Source of the DNA: Paenibacillus chitinolyticus NBRC 15660
GTDB taxonomy: Bacteria > Bacillota > Bacilli > Paenibacillales > NBRC-103111
Assembly: GCF_000739915.1 (NCBI RefSeq)
Contig: NZ_BBJT01000009.1
Coordinates: forward strand, 124,001-188,000
Reading direction: 5' to 3'
DNA: 64,000 nucleotides
The notes under the pieces were generated by a model, which was not told the origin of the DNA, made no database searches, and saw only the letters and a list, made by a program, of their open reading frames with translations. A program made the translations under genes and the position numbers. Below, one piece after another: positions 51,395-61,127 of this stretch. Every line of letters begins with the position of its first letter. The first letter of the stretch is position 1.

Positions 51395-53287
51395 ATGAAA
51401 CCGGAACTCCGCCAGGTGCTTGCGCAGAAGATCCTTATCGGGGACGGAGCGATGGGGACCTACTTATATCAGCAGGGCTTTCCCGTCGGGATTTCCTACG
51501 AGGAGCTTAACCTGATTCAGTCTGAAGTGGTTGCCGACGTTCACCGTCGCTATTATGAAGCCGGTGCCCGGCTTATTGAAACGAATACTTTCTCCGCAAA
51601 TAGGGAAAAATTATCCAAATACGGCCTTGAGCAAGAAGTCGAGGCCATCAACAGGGCCGGCGTCGAGCTGGCACGCAGTTCGGTCGGTCAGGATGCTTAC
51701 GTGGTCGGAGCGATCGGCCCGATCCGGGCGGGCATGCGCAAGAACGTCCGCACGGCGGATGTCGAGGATGCGCTGCGCGAACAAATTCTCGTGCTGCTTG
51801 ATACTCAGGTGGACGGGCTGCTGCTGGAGACGTTCTACGATCTTGAGGAGATGCTTATCGCGCTGCGCCTGATCCGTCAGCTCAGTTCGATTCCCGTCAT
51901 CTGCCAGTTCGCTACCGAAGGAATCAGCACGACGCACGACGGTATTTCCCTGGAGGACGCGTTCCTCCGCTTGAAAGAGGAAGGGGCCGACGTGATCGGA
52001 TTTAACTGCCGCACGGGTCCCAACGGCATTCTGCGTTCCCTTCAAGGAGTCGCCCAATTGAGCGACATCCCGTTCTCGGTTTTCCCGAACGCGGGTATTC
52101 CGGACTACGTGGACGGCCGATATTCGTATGCCGCGACGCCGGAGTATTTTGCCGAAAGCGCGCTGCGCTTTGCCGATTTAGGCGCCAGGATCATCGGCGG
52201 CTGCTGCGGAACGACACCGGAGCATATCGCGGCTATGGTCAAGGCTCTCCAGGGCTATGAGCCGAACCGGAGCGAAGTGTATGCGGCGGAATCCGTTTCC
52301 GCTGCGGAACGGGCTGTCGTGACCGAAGCCGCTCCGCAGACGTCCGTCCGGGAGGCGGATGTCGAACCTACTCTGGTCGATATTGTGAAGCAGCGCCATG
52401 CGGTTATCGTGGAGCTGGACCCTCCGCGCGACCTCGATATCGGCAAGTTCATGGAAGGAACGAAAGCTCTCCAGGACGTGCATGTGGACGCCATTACGAT
52501 GGCCGACAATTCGCTGGCCGTGACGCGGATGAGCAATCTTGCGCTCGGCATGCTCGTGAAAGAACAGCACGGGGCGCGTCCGCTCATTCATATCGCCTGC
52601 CGCGACCGCAACAGTATCGGCACGCAGTCCCACCTGATGGGCCTGCACGCGCTGGGGATCGATCACGTGCTCGCCGTGACGGGAGATCCCGCGAGATTCG
52701 GCGATCTGCCGGGCGCAAGCTCCGTCTATGACATGACTTCGTTCGAAATGATCCGCATGATCAAACAGCTCAACGAAGGCATCGCTTTTTCGGGCAAGCC
52801 GCTCAAGAAGAAAGCCAATTTCATCGTTGGCGCGGCTTTTAATCCGAACGTGAAGTATTTGGACAAGGCGGTCCAAAGACTGGAACGGAAGATCGAGTCC
52901 GGCGCCGATTATATCATGACCCAGCCCGTCTATGATCCGAAGCTGATCGAACGCATACACGAGGCGACCAAGCATCTGGATGTTCCCGTTTTCATAGGCA
53001 TCATGCCTCTGGCCAGCGGCCGGAACGCGGAGTATTTGCACAACGAGGTTCCGGGTATCCAGCTTTCGGACGAAGTGCGTGCCAGAATGACGGGACTCGA
53101 AGGGGAAGAGGGGCGCAAAGAAGGCGTGGCTATCGCCAAAGAACTGCTTGATGCTGCAATGCCTCTGTTTAATGGCATTTATTTCATGACACCGTTCCTT
53201 TTTTACGACATGAGCGTGCAGCTTACACAGTATGTCTGGCAAAAAGCCGAGCGCTGTGAATTGCTCTTGTCCCCCCTTTTAAAATGA
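51395..53287 (+). CDS. yitJ: bifunctional homocysteine S-methyltransferase/methylenetetrahydrofolate reductase
   Basis: A 630-residue fusion. The N-terminal domain (about 1-290) is a Zn-dependent homocysteine methyltransferase with GDGAMGTYLYQ, GFNCRTGP (first Cys) and GGCCGTTPEHI (Cys pair). A linker near 300-330 precedes a MetF-like FAD domain (about 335-620), recognised by VIVELDPPRD, ITMADNSLA and MTQPVYD. It matches Bacillus YitJ. Expected to make methionine using its own 5-methyl-THF. No S-box riboswitch is visible. A possible promoter TTGCCG/TATATG with a 16-base spacer is at 51341-51368. Confidence 0.93.
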   Translation: MKPELRQVLAQKILIGDGAMGTYLYQQGFPVGISYEELNLIQSEVVADVHRRYYEAGARLIETNTFSANREKLSKYGLEQEVEAINRAGVELARSSVGQDAYVVGAIGPIRAGMRKNVRTADVEDALREQILVLLDTQVDGLLLETFYDLEEMLIALRLIRQLSSIPVICQFATEGISTTHDGISLEDAFLRLKEEGADVIGFNCRTGPNGILRSLQGVAQLSDIPFSVFPNAGIPDYVDGRYSYAATPEYFAESALRFADLGARIIGGCCGTTPEHIAAMVKALQGYEPNRSEVYAAESVSAAERAVVTEAAPQTSVREADVEPTLVDIVKQRHAVIVELDPPRDLDIGKFMEGTKALQDVHVDAITMADNSLAVTRMSNLALGMLVKEQHGARPLIHIACRDRNSIGTQSHLMGLHALGIDHVLAVTGDPARFGDLPGASSVYDMTSFEMIRMIKQLNEGIAFSGKPLKKKANFIVGAAFNPNVKYLDKAVQRLERKIESGADYIMTQPVYDPKLIERIHEATKHLDVPVFIGIMPLASGRNAEYLHNEVPGIQLSDEVRARMTGLEGEEGRKEGVAIAKELLDAAMPLFNGIYFMTPFLFYDMSVQLTQYVWQKAERCELLLSPLLK

Positions 53288-53319
53288 ATTACAATAGGTT
53301 AATGGATGTGAGCCCCTAT

Positions 53320-54204
53320 ATGATACGAAGTATGACCGGATTCGGACATGCCTCGCTTTCTTCGCAAGGCTACCGGGTGTCGATTGATATCAAAACCGTG
53401 AATCACCGCTATTGCGACATCTCTGTGCGTATGCCCAAAGAATGGATGGCCTACGAAGACACCATCAAGAAAACGGTACTCCGCTTCATTAAACGAGGGC
53501 GTGCCGATTGCTTTGTGACGATTGAGCGGGACTCCGCTTCTAATAAATCGGTAACAGTCGACTGGGCGCTCGTGGACGGATACATGCAGGCTGCCGAGCA
53601 GCTTCGCCAGAAGCATGGCTTAACCGGGGAGCTGCATTTGTCGGATCTCCTCAAACTGCCGGATTTGCTTGCCATTTCCGAGCAGCGCGAGGGGAACGAC
53701 GATGCGCTCGCCGATCTTTTGGTTGCCTGCGCGGAAGGAGCGCTGGCCGAGCTGAACGGCATGAGGGAGAAAGAAGGCTCCCACTTGTCGGAAGATTTGA
53801 CCGTCCGGCTGACGATGATTGAAGATCTTAACGTCGAAATGAAACGTTACGCCCCTGAAGTCGTCCGGGAATATGCCGTGAAGCTGCGCCAGCGGATTCA
53901 AGAGCTGCTGACGGATCAAGTTCCGGCGGATGAACAGCGGCTCGCAGCCGAGATAGCCTTGTTTGCGGACCGCTCCAATGTGGACGAAGAGATGACCCGG
54001 CTGCACAGCCACATCAGCCAATTTAGGCAGCTGCTCGGTTCCCGGGAACCTGTCGGTCGCAAGCTCGATTTTCTCATTCAAGAAATGAACCGCGAAGCAA
54101 ATACCATCGGCTCCAAAGCGGGACACATCGAAGTGTCAGGCAGGGTCATTGAGCTGAAAGCCGAATTGGAGAAAATGAGAGAACAAATACAGAATATCGA
54201 GTGA
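53320..54204 (+). CDS. yicC: YicC/YloC family endoribonuclease
   Basis: A 294-residue YicC family protein. It starts [12 protein letters not shown], the standard family start, and ends with the conserved block [22 protein letters not shown] and [17 protein letters not shown] (DUF1732). YicC of E. coli acts as an RNase influencing small RNA levels; the Bacillus homologue is YloC. The ATG at 53320 has a near-complete ribosome site GGATGTGA eight bases before; earlier in-frame ATGs overlap the yitJ end. First gene of the remA-gmk block. Confidence 0.92.
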   Translation: MIRSMTGFGHASLSSQGYRVSIDIKTVNHRYCDISVRMPKEWMAYEDTIKKTVLRFIKRGRADCFVTIERDSASNKSVTVDWALVDGYMQAAEQLRQKHGLTGELHLSDLLKLPDLLAISEQREGNDDALADLLVACAEGALAELNGMREKEGSHLSEDLTVRLTMIEDLNVEMKRYAPEVVREYAVKLRQRIQELLTDQVPADEQRLAAEIALFADRSNVDEEMTRLHSHISQFRQLLGSREPVGRKLDFLIQEMNREANTIGSKAGHIEVSGRVIELKAELEKMREQIQNIE

Positions 54205-54235
54205 ACCGCTGACGGTGTCACGAGGAGGAAACTCA

Positions 54236-54496
54236 ATGGCCATCAAATTGATCAACATCGGGTTCGGTAATATTGTTTCGGCAAACCGTATCATTTCGAT
54301 CGTAAGCCCCGAATCCGCTCCGATTAAAAGGATCATTCAGGAGGCGCGCGACCGCCATATGCTGATTGACGCGACTTACGGGAGAAGAACCCGCGCCGTC
54401 ATCATTACGGACAGCGACCATGTGATCCTATCTGCGGTTCAACCGGAGACCGTTGCTCACCGACTTTCTAACAAGGACGATGATCATGACGAGTAA
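54236..54496 (+). CDS. remA: extracellular matrix regulator RemA
   Basis: An 86-residue RemA (DUF370). Nearly identical to Bacillus Rem[31 protein letters not shown] and [19 protein letters not shown]. It forms an arc-shaped DNA-binding oligomer that activates biofilm matrix and osmoprotection genes. ATG 54236 follows GAGGAGG. Its end overlaps gmk by 11 bases, so the two are coupled. Confidence 0.96.
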   Translation: MAIKLINIGFGNIVSANRIISIVSPESAPIKRIIQEARDRHMLIDATYGRRTRAVIITDSDHVILSAVQPETVAHRLSNKDDDHDE

Positions 54497-55118
54497 TACA
54501 AATACACTGGAACGGGATAGAGGAATTCTGATCGTGCTTTCGGGCCCTTCGGGCGTCGGCAAAGGAACCGTGTGTTCCGCGCTTCGCAAGATATCGCCGG
54601 AGCTGGTCTATTCTGTTTCCACCACAACCCGCAAGCCTAGAGAAGGCGAAGTGGAGGGTGTCAATTATTTTTTCAAATCGAAAGACCAGTTCGAACAATT
54701 AATCGCTTCCGACGAGATGCTGGAATATGCCGAGTACGTGGGCAATTATTACGGTACTCCTCGCCGCTTTGTGGAAGAAACGCTCGCCTCCGGCAAGGAC
54801 GTTATCCTGGAAATCGAAGTGCAGGGCGCTTTGAAGGTCAAGGAGAAGTTTCCTGAGGCGACTTTTATCTTCCTGATTCCGCCTTCTCTGGCCGAGCTGG
54901 AGAACCGTATCGTGACTCGCGGTACGGAAACGAACGACATTATCCGCAGCCGCATGTCCGTGGCTGTCGACGAGATTCGTTTGATGCGGCATTACGATTA
55001 TGGTATCGTCAATGACGAGGTACACAAAGCTTGCAGCAAAATCCAGGCCATTCTTATGGCTGAACATTGTAAGTGCGACCGGATTTTACCCAGATTGGAA
55101 CAATGGATCGGAGAGTGA
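54486..55118 (+). CDS. gmk: guanylate kinase
   Basis: A 210-residue GMP kinase. P-loop [12 protein letters not shown] at about residues 17-28, GMP-binding [13 protein letters not shown] at about 42-54 and YFFKS follow the family. It makes GDP from GMP and is a target of (p)ppGpp in Firmicutes. Start inside remA at 54486 after AAGGACGATG; another ATG six bases earlier is possible. Confidence 0.96.
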   Translation: MTSNTNTLERDRGILIVLSGPSGVGKGTVCSALRKISPELVYSVSTTTRKPREGEVEGVNYFFKSKDQFEQLIASDEMLEYAEYVGNYYGTPRRFVEETLASGKDVILEIEVQGALKVKEKFPEATFIFLIPPSLAELENRIVTRGTETNDIIRSRMSVAVDEIRLMRHYDYGIVNDEVHKACSKIQAILMAEHCKCDRILPRLEQWIGE

Positions 55119-55127
55119 ATGACAAGT

Positions 55128-55343
55128 ATGCTGTATCCTTCAATTGATAAACTGCTCGACAAAGTGGATAGCAAATATTCGCTCGTAGTTGCCGCCGCTA
55201 AGCGCGCAAGATCTCTTAGAGACGGTACGAACACCCACCTGCAGGATATTAAATCCCACAAGCAGGTTGGAGTGGCCCTGGAAGAATTGTACGGGGATCT
55301 TGTGAAGTACGAGAAGATCGAAACCAAAGAAGACGCCGAATAG
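55128..55343 (+). CDS. rpoZ: RNA polymerase omega subunit
   Basis: A 71-residue omega subunit. [19 protein letters not shown] and [12 protein letters not shown] match Bacillus RpoZ, which supports the ATG at 55128; the ATG at 55119 sits too near the ribosome site GGAGAGTGA. Omega holds the beta-prime subunit. Immediately downstream of gmk as in Bacillus. Confidence 0.92.
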   Translation: MLYPSIDKLLDKVDSKYSLVVAAAKRARSLRDGTNTHLQDIKSHKQVGVALEELYGDLVKYEKIETKEDAE

Positions 55344-55459
55344 GAGCCCAAGCGGTCCGTTCGGCCCAAAGCGGCAGTCCCTGTGACTGCCGTTCTATGT
55401 ATACAACCGTATGCTGCGATCCTGAAATAAGAACGGATGCAAGTATGCCGGATATCAGG

Positions 55460-55488
55460 ACAACCCATTGCGGTTGTTATTTTTTTCT
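55460..55488 (+). terminator. terminator or attenuator before coaBC
   Basis: ACAACC and GGTTGT form a short stem followed by TATTTTTTTC, 20 bases before the coaBC ATG. A further small hairpin (GGCAGTC/GACTGCC) lies at about 55373-55391. Together they could reduce read-through from rpoZ. Confidence 0.55.
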
Positions 55489-55507
55489 TGCCGGGAGGGA
55501 ACTGCCG

Positions 55508-56785
55508 ATGTTATCAGGTAAAACAATCGTAGTCGGCGTATGCGGGGGTATAGCCGCTTATAAGGCGGCTGCGCTTTGCAGCAAGTTGAGTCAGGCAGGG
55601 GCGGACGTGCGGGTGATTATGACGGAGTCCGCGGTCCAGTTTATTACGCCGCTCACTTTCCAGTCGCTGACCCGTAAGCCGGTAGCTGTCGATACGTTCG
55701 ACGAGAAGGAAGCGGCCGTCATTTCCCATATCGACTTGGCCGACCGTGCGGATTTGGTTGTGGTCGCTCCGGCGACGGCTAACATGATCGGGAAAATGGC
55801 CCACGGGCTGGCGGACGACATGCTCAGCACGACGCTTCTCGCTACAACAGCCCCGGTCATGGTGGCTCCTGCCATGAACGTGCACATGTACACGCACCCG
55901 GCGGTCGCGGACAACATGAGAGTGCTGCAGGAGAGGGGCGTCCTGTTTGTGGAGCCCGGAACCGGCCAACTGGCATGCGGTTATGTCGGACAAGGGCGCC
56001 TCGCCGAACCCGAAGAGATTTTTGCGCGGATCGCCGCGTATTTTCAGCCGGATACACCGCTTCAAGGCCGGAACGTGCTGGTGACGGCCGGAGGGACGGT
56101 CGAGCGTATCGATCCCGTGCGTTACATTACAAACGATTCCTCGGGCAAAATGGGCTACGCTATTGCAGAAGCTGCCAAGCGGCTCGGGGCGAACGTTACG
56201 CTCGTCAGCGGGCCTTCCGCTCTTCCCGTGCCCGCAGGGGTCGAAAGAATATCCGTCACATCCGCTCTGGATATGTACGATAAGGTTATGGCCCGTTTTG
56301 AGAAGACGGATCTCGTTTTCAAAGCGGCTGCGGTCGCCGATTACCGTCCTGCGGAACAACGCGAGCAGAAAATGAAAAAATCCGGGGAAACCCTTACGAT
56401 CGAGCTTGTTAAAAATCCCGACATCCTGCAAGCTCTCGGAGAAGCCAAAACCCGTCAGTTCGTGGTCGGCTTTGCGGCGGAAACCGAACGGGTGGATGAG
56501 TATGCGCAGGGTAAGCTTTTGCGTAAAAAATGCGATCTGCTTGTCGCCAACGATGTCTCCATGCAAGGAGCGGGCTTTGGAACGGATACCAATGTGGTGC
56601 GTATCTTCGATGCCGGCGGACTTGTGGAAGCGCCGCCCATGATGACCAAGGCGGCCATAGCCGAACATATCGTCCGGCTGGCGGCCAGCCGTCAGCAGAT
56701 GCGTCAACAGGGGGCGGAGACTCCGGAACCGGACGCTGAGGAACCGGGGGCAGACAAAGGGGAAACGCCATGTTCGCCAAAGTGA
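55508..56785 (+). CDS. coaBC: phosphopantothenoylcysteine decarboxylase/synthase
   Basis: A 425-residue bifunctional CoA-biosynthesis enzyme. CoaC part (about 1-180, FMN flavoprotein) starts GKTIVVGVCGGIAAYKAAAL and includes PAMNVHMYTHPA and TGQLACGYVGQGR (catalytic Cys). CoaB part (about 190-400) has TAGGTVERIDPVRYITNDSSG, AVADYRP and LVANDVS. It condenses phosphopantothenate with Cys then decarboxylates. ATG 55508 follows GGGAGGGA. A C-terminal acidic/Gln tail of about 25 residues follows. Overlaps priA by 16 bases. Confidence 0.96.
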   Translation: MLSGKTIVVGVCGGIAAYKAAALCSKLSQAGADVRVIMTESAVQFITPLTFQSLTRKPVAVDTFDEKEAAVISHIDLADRADLVVVAPATANMIGKMAHGLADDMLSTTLLATTAPVMVAPAMNVHMYTHPAVADNMRVLQERGVLFVEPGTGQLACGYVGQGRLAEPEEIFARIAAYFQPDTPLQGRNVLVTAGGTVERIDPVRYITNDSSGKMGYAIAEAAKRLGANVTLVSGPSALPVPAGVERISVTSALDMYDKVMARFEKTDLVFKAAAVADYRPAEQREQKMKKSGETLTIELVKNPDILQALGEAKTRQFVVGFAAETERVDEYAQGKLLRKKCDLLVANDVSMQGAGFGTDTNVVRIFDAGGLVEAPPMMTKAAIAEHIVRLAASRQQMRQQGAETPEPDAEEPGADKGETPCSPK

Positions 56786-59346
56786 TAGTCGATGTCCCCG
56801 CCAAGCAGACGAACCGGGCATTCGATTATTCGGTGCCCCCTTCTCTGCAGGGCTGGGTTGAAGTAGGAAGCCGTGTCGGCGTTCCTTTCGGTCCCCGTGT
56901 GCTGCAGGGGTTTGTGGTGGAACTTCACGAAACGACAACGGTCGACCCCAAAAGATTGAAAGCGATCCGTCATGTGTTGGACGCCGCTCCTCCTTTGACG
57001 GAAGAACTGGTACAACTGGGGCATTGGATGAGCAGCACGTATTTGTGCCACGAAGTAACCGCTCTGCAAGCCATGCTTCCCGGGGCGCTGAAAGCCAAGT
57101 ATGAACGCTTCGTACAAGCCTCGGAAGCGGGAAGTGCGGGCCGAACGGAGCTTCTGCTTTTGCTGCCGGCTCAGGAGAACATTTTGAATTATTTACGCTC
57201 AAAAGGAAAGGCGAAGATGGAAGATCTTCTGGATGCCTTTCCGGAAGACGGCGGGCTGATCCGTCAAATGCTGGACGAGGGTCAGCTTGTCGAAACCCAG
57301 GGGATGAAGGACAGGCTCGCGACGAAGAAAGCTCTGACGGTATTTCCACCCGGGGCTCACGAAGCCTCGGAAGCCGCGACGGAAACTCATGATGCAGGGA
57401 CGTCCGGCAATGCTCCGGGATTGGGCGGTTCCGCCGACTTGCTAGCCATCGCAGAAGAACTTCCTGCCCGCTCCCATAAGCAGAAAGAGGTTCTGCGCTA
57501 CTTGCACGAGAACCCCCGGCCGATCCGCCTGACGGAACTAATGGACAAGCTCCAGGTCGGTGCCGGTACGGTAAAAGGGCTGGCGGACAAAGGCTGGATC
57601 GGCCTGCGTGAAGTGGAAGTGATGCGGGACCCGTACGCGAACCGCCATTTCGAAGAAACGAAGCCGCTGCCGCTGACGCCGGAACAGCAGTCCGTTTATG
57701 ACGACATCGCCGCCACGCTGGACAGCCGCAGCCACCAGGTTTATCTGCTCCAGGGCGTGACGGGCAGCGGGAAGACGGAAGTGTACCTGCAGGCCATCAG
57801 CCGCTGTCTGGAGCAGGGGCGGGAAGCGATCGTGCTCGTGCCGGAGATTTCACTGACTCCCCAGATGGTGGAGCGGTTTAAAGGCCGCTTCGGAGACGAG
57901 GTCGCCGTGATGCACAGCCGGCTTTCGCTGGGAGAGCGCTACGACGAATGGCGCAAAATTATGAGACGCCAGGTCCGGGTTGTCATCGGGGCCCGTTCGG
58001 CCGTGTTCGTCCCGTTCCGGCAATTGGGTCTGATTATCATTGATGAGGAGCATGAATCTTCTTACAAACAGGAAGAGAGTCCGAAGTATCACGCACGGGA
58101 TATCGCCGCCTGGAGAGCCCGTTACAACGGAGCGGCCGTGGTACTGGGATCGGCGACTCCTTCGCTTGAAAGCATTCAGAAAACGAAGGCGGCCCCCGGC
58201 GGCAAGCCGGAATACAAGCTGCTCAAAATGAAGTCTCGGGTCGCGGGACGCCCTCTTCCGCCCGTGCATATCGTCGATATGCGGGAGGAACTGCGCAGCG
58301 GGAACCGGTCCATGTTCAGCCGGCTTCTTCACCGCGGGCTGGAGGAACGGCTCCTGAAGGGAGAACAGACGGTTCTCCTGCTAAACCGCCGGGGCTACGC
58401 CACATTCGTCATGTGCAGGACGTGCGGCTATGTAGCCGGCTGTCCGCATTGCGACATCTCGCTGACGTATCACCAGGTGTCGCGGACGCTGCGCTGCCAT
58501 TACTGCGGCTATGCCGAAAGGCAGATGGAGCTGTGTCCCGATTGCGGGTCGGAGCATATCCGGCACTTCGGAACCGGAACCCAGCGGGTCGAGGAAGAGC
58601 TCGTGAAGCTCTTTCCCGGCATCCGCGTCATCCGGATGGATGTGGACACTACGACCGAGAAAGGCTCTCACGAAAAGTGGCTGACGATGTTCCGCAACAA
58701 ACAGGCGGACGTCCTGCTTGGGACCCAGATGGTCGCCAAGGGCCTGGACTTCCCGGATGTCACTCTTGTCGGGGTTATTGCGGCAGACACGGTGCTGAAT
58801 CTGCCCGACTTCCGTTCCGCCGAACGCACCTTCCAACTGCTTACGCAGGTGGCGGGCCGGGCCGGGCGCCATCAGCTGCCGGGCGAAGTGTTCGTCCAGA
58901 CGTATACGCCGGAACACTACAGCGTCATTACGGCGAGCCGCCACGATTACGAAGGTTTCGTGGAGGAGGAGCTTCCGCACCGTCGTAAACTCGGCTATCC
59001 GCCGTACTGCCGGCTTATTCTCATCACCTTGACCCACGAGCAGGTGCCGCTCCTGGTCCGGACAGCGGAAGCGGTGGCCCAGCGTCTTCGGGAGCTCGGG
59101 GCCGCCGAACAGGAGAACGTTTTTGCGTCCGGTACGGGGGAGGACTTTTTTATGAATGTGCTGGGTCCGGTAGCTTCGCCTATTCCGAGGATCAAGGATA
59201 GATATCGGTTCCAATGCGTGGTAAAATATCGTGGGGAGGCGTCCGCTTCCCGTATTGTGGCCAAGGTTCTGGATGAATTTGCCGAGAGGACGACGAAAGA
59301 TAAGCTGACGATCAGCGTGGACGTCGATCCTCAAATGCTCATGTAG
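56770..59346 (+). CDS. priA: primosomal replication helicase PriA
   Basis: An 858-residue PriA. After the 3'-DNA-binding domain (about 1-110) and winged helix, the helicase has Walker A GVTGSGKTEVYLQ, DEEH (IIDEEHESSYKQ) and motif VI QVAGRAGRHQLPG. Eight Cys in four CxxC knuckles (CRTCGYVAGCPHC, CHYCGY, CPDC) bind two zincs. It restarts collapsed forks. It is about 50 residues longer than Bacillus PriA (805), mostly an Ala/Gly/Thr-rich stretch near 195-225. Its start overlaps coaBC. Confidence 0.96.
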   Translation: MFAKVIVDVPAKQTNRAFDYSVPPSLQGWVEVGSRVGVPFGPRVLQGFVVELHETTTVDPKRLKAIRHVLDAAPPLTEELVQLGHWMSSTYLCHEVTALQAMLPGALKAKYERFVQASEAGSAGRTELLLLLPAQENILNYLRSKGKAKMEDLLDAFPEDGGLIRQMLDEGQLVETQGMKDRLATKKALTVFPPGAHEASEAATETHDAGTSGNAPGLGGSADLLAIAEELPARSHKQKEVLRYLHENPRPIRLTELMDKLQVGAGTVKGLADKGWIGLREVEVMRDPYANRHFEETKPLPLTPEQQSVYDDIAATLDSRSHQVYLLQGVTGSGKTEVYLQAISRCLEQGREAIVLVPEISLTPQMVERFKGRFGDEVAVMHSRLSLGERYDEWRKIMRRQVRVVIGARSAVFVPFRQLGLIIIDEEHESSYKQEESPKYHARDIAAWRARYNGAAVVLGSATPSLESIQKTKAAPGGKPEYKLLKMKSRVAGRPLPPVHIVDMREELRSGNRSMFSRLLHRGLEERLLKGEQTVLLLNRRGYATFVMCRTCGYVAGCPHCDISLTYHQVSRTLRCHYCGYAERQMELCPDCGSEHIRHFGTGTQRVEEELVKLFPGIRVIRMDVDTTTEKGSHEKWLTMFRNKQADVLLGTQMVAKGLDFPDVTLVGVIAADTVLNLPDFRSAERTFQLLTQVAGRAGRHQLPGEVFVQTYTPEHYSVITASRHDYEGFVEEELPHRRKLGYPPYCRLILITLTHEQVPLLVRTAEAVAQRLRELGAAEQENVFASGTGEDFFMNVLGPVASPIPRIKDRYRFQCVVKYRGEASASRIVAKVLDEFAERTTKDKLTISVDVDPQMLM

Positions 59347-59514
59347 TCCGCGTGTTCCGGAACGGAAAGCCCGGTGTAAGACGGAACCGGATGGATGTCC
59401 GTGCCGATATGCGTATATAAGCGGCGGGAAACTCATACGGATCTCTTAAACCCATTCAAGGGCTATAAGGCCCTTGCCCTCATAGAATGACTTTAAAGAA
59501 AGCAGGTGGATGGA

Positions 59515-59997
59515 ATGGCCATTCGCATGATTGTTAAAGAAGGAGACTCTGTGCTGCGGGAAACCGCCAAACAGGTAACGAAATTTAATTCCAACCTCCA
59601 TAAGCTGCTCGACGATATGGCGGATACGATGTACGATGCGCCTGGCGTCGGTCTGGCCGCTCCGCAGGTGGGCATTCTCAAGCGTGTCATCGTGATGGAC
59701 GTGGGAGACGAGAACGGACTGATCGAGATCGTTAATCCGGTCGTTGTCGAACAAAGCGGCGAGCAGATCGGACCGGAAGGCTGCCTGAGTATTCCGGGCC
59801 TCGAAGGAGAGGTTAAGCGTCCGTTCAAGGTAAAAGTGAAAGGCCAGGACCGCAACGGCGAAGAGTTCGAGCTTGAAGGCGAAGAACTGCTGGCCCGCTG
59901 CATCATGCACGAAGTGGACCACTTGAACGGTGTCCTGTTCACGGATCTGGCGATCCGTCTGTACCGCCCTGAACTCGAAGAAAAAGAGGAACGCTGA
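59515..59997 (+). CDS. def: peptide deformylase
   Basis: A 160-residue type 1-like peptide deformylase that removes the formyl group from new proteins. The three motifs are PGVGLAAPQVG at about 42-52, EGCLSIPG at about 88-95 with the metal Cys, and HEVDHLNG at about 130-137 with both His ligands. ATG 59515 lies after AGGTGGA; the in-frame GTG at 59506 would put the ribosome site inside. Followed two bases later by fmt, as in Bacillus. Confidence 0.95.
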   Translation: MAIRMIVKEGDSVLRETAKQVTKFNSNLHKLLDDMADTMYDAPGVGLAAPQVGILKRVIVMDVGDENGLIEIVNPVVVEQSGEQIGPEGCLSIPGLEGEVKRPFKVKVKGQDRNGEEFELEGEELLARCIMHEVDHLNGVLFTDLAIRLYRPELEEKEER

Positions 59998-59999
59998 CC

Positions 60000-60971
60000 G
60001 TGAAGCTGATTTTTATGGGAACTCCGGATTTCGCGGTTCCTTCCTTGAGGGCGCTTATCGAGGGCGGCTACGATGTGGCTGCCGTCATAACACAGCCGGA
60101 TCGGCCGAAAGGGCGCAAGCGCGTGCTGACGCCGCCCCCCGTCAAAGTGGAGGCCGAGAAGCACGGCATCCCGGTGTTTCAGCCGGAGAAGCTGCGCACG
60201 TCCGACACGGTCGATGAAATCCGGAGAATTTCTCCGGACCTTATCGTGACGGCCGCATACGGCCAGATTTTGCCCAAGTCGGTACTCGATATTCCGCGCC
60301 TGGGCTGCATCAATATCCATGCCTCCCTTCTGCCGAAATACAGGGGGGGCGCTCCGATTCACCATGCGATTATACAGGGCGAGCAGGTGACGGGCGTTAC
60401 CATCATGTACATGGCGGTAGGGCTGGATACGGGAGATATGATCAGCAAGGTTGAAGTTCCGATCGGGGACGACGACACGACCGGCACGATGTTCGACAAA
60501 CTTAGCCTGGCGGGTGCGGAGCTGCTTAAGCGTACGCTGCCCGAATTGATTGCGGGTACGGCCCGGGCTGTTCCGCAGGATGATTCCCAAGCGATATATT
60601 CGCCGAATATCAACCGCGAAGACGAGAAAATCGACTGGAACCGGTCTTCTAAGGATATCTGGAATCTGGTTCGCGGATTAAATCCTTTTCCGGGCGCTTA
60701 TACAACCTGGAACGGGGAAATCCTGAAAGTATGGGTGTCCAAAAAGCCCGAAGACCTCGCGCCAGGCGCGGATAGAACGTCTGAAGGCTCGACCGGCGCA
60801 GGGCTTAAGCCAGGCACGGTTATCGGAGCGGACGAAGACGGAATCGAAGTGGCTACAGGCGACGGAAGCCTGAAACTGCTGAATGTCCAGCCTGCCGGCA
60901 AGAAGGCCATGGAAGCGGCTCAGCTTGTACGGGGAAGCTCCATCGGGAAAGGCACCGTTTTGGGTGAATAG
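60000..60971 (+). CDS. fmt: methionyl-tRNA formyltransferase
   Basis: A 323-residue Fmt that formylates initiator Met-tRNA from 10-formyl-THF. The catalytic region has INIHASLLPKYRGGAPIH (Asn and His) at about 107-124 and GLDTGDM (Asp) at about 141; GTPDFAVPSLRAL opens the protein. The C-terminal tRNA-binding domain includes LNPFPGAYT. Start GTG two bases after the def stop, a typical coupled pair. Confidence 0.96.
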   Translation: MKLIFMGTPDFAVPSLRALIEGGYDVAAVITQPDRPKGRKRVLTPPPVKVEAEKHGIPVFQPEKLRTSDTVDEIRRISPDLIVTAAYGQILPKSVLDIPRLGCINIHASLLPKYRGGAPIHHAIIQGEQVTGVTIMYMAVGLDTGDMISKVEVPIGDDDTTGTMFDKLSLAGAELLKRTLPELIAGTARAVPQDDSQAIYSPNINREDEKIDWNRSSKDIWNLVRGLNPFPGAYTTWNGEILKVWVSKKPEDLAPGADRTSEGSTGAGLKPGTVIGADEDGIEVATGDGSLKLLNVQPAGKKAMEAAQLVRGSSIGKGTVLGE

Positions 60972-61127
60972 CAGACGCGTGGCACGTAATGCGCAGGAAT
61001 TTTCGGTGAATGACCGACGGTTCCTGCGTTTTTCCGTAAACGATGCATAAGCCCCTGCCAAGCGATGATTCTAAAGCAGGCGCCGCATACGTACGATTTT
61101 AATAAGCAAAGGATGTGTGCAAGTCCC

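Noticed and set aside
55514-57349. A 611-codon open frame antisense to coaBC and priA
   Set aside because: It crosses the boundary of two well-supported genes and shows no protein features.
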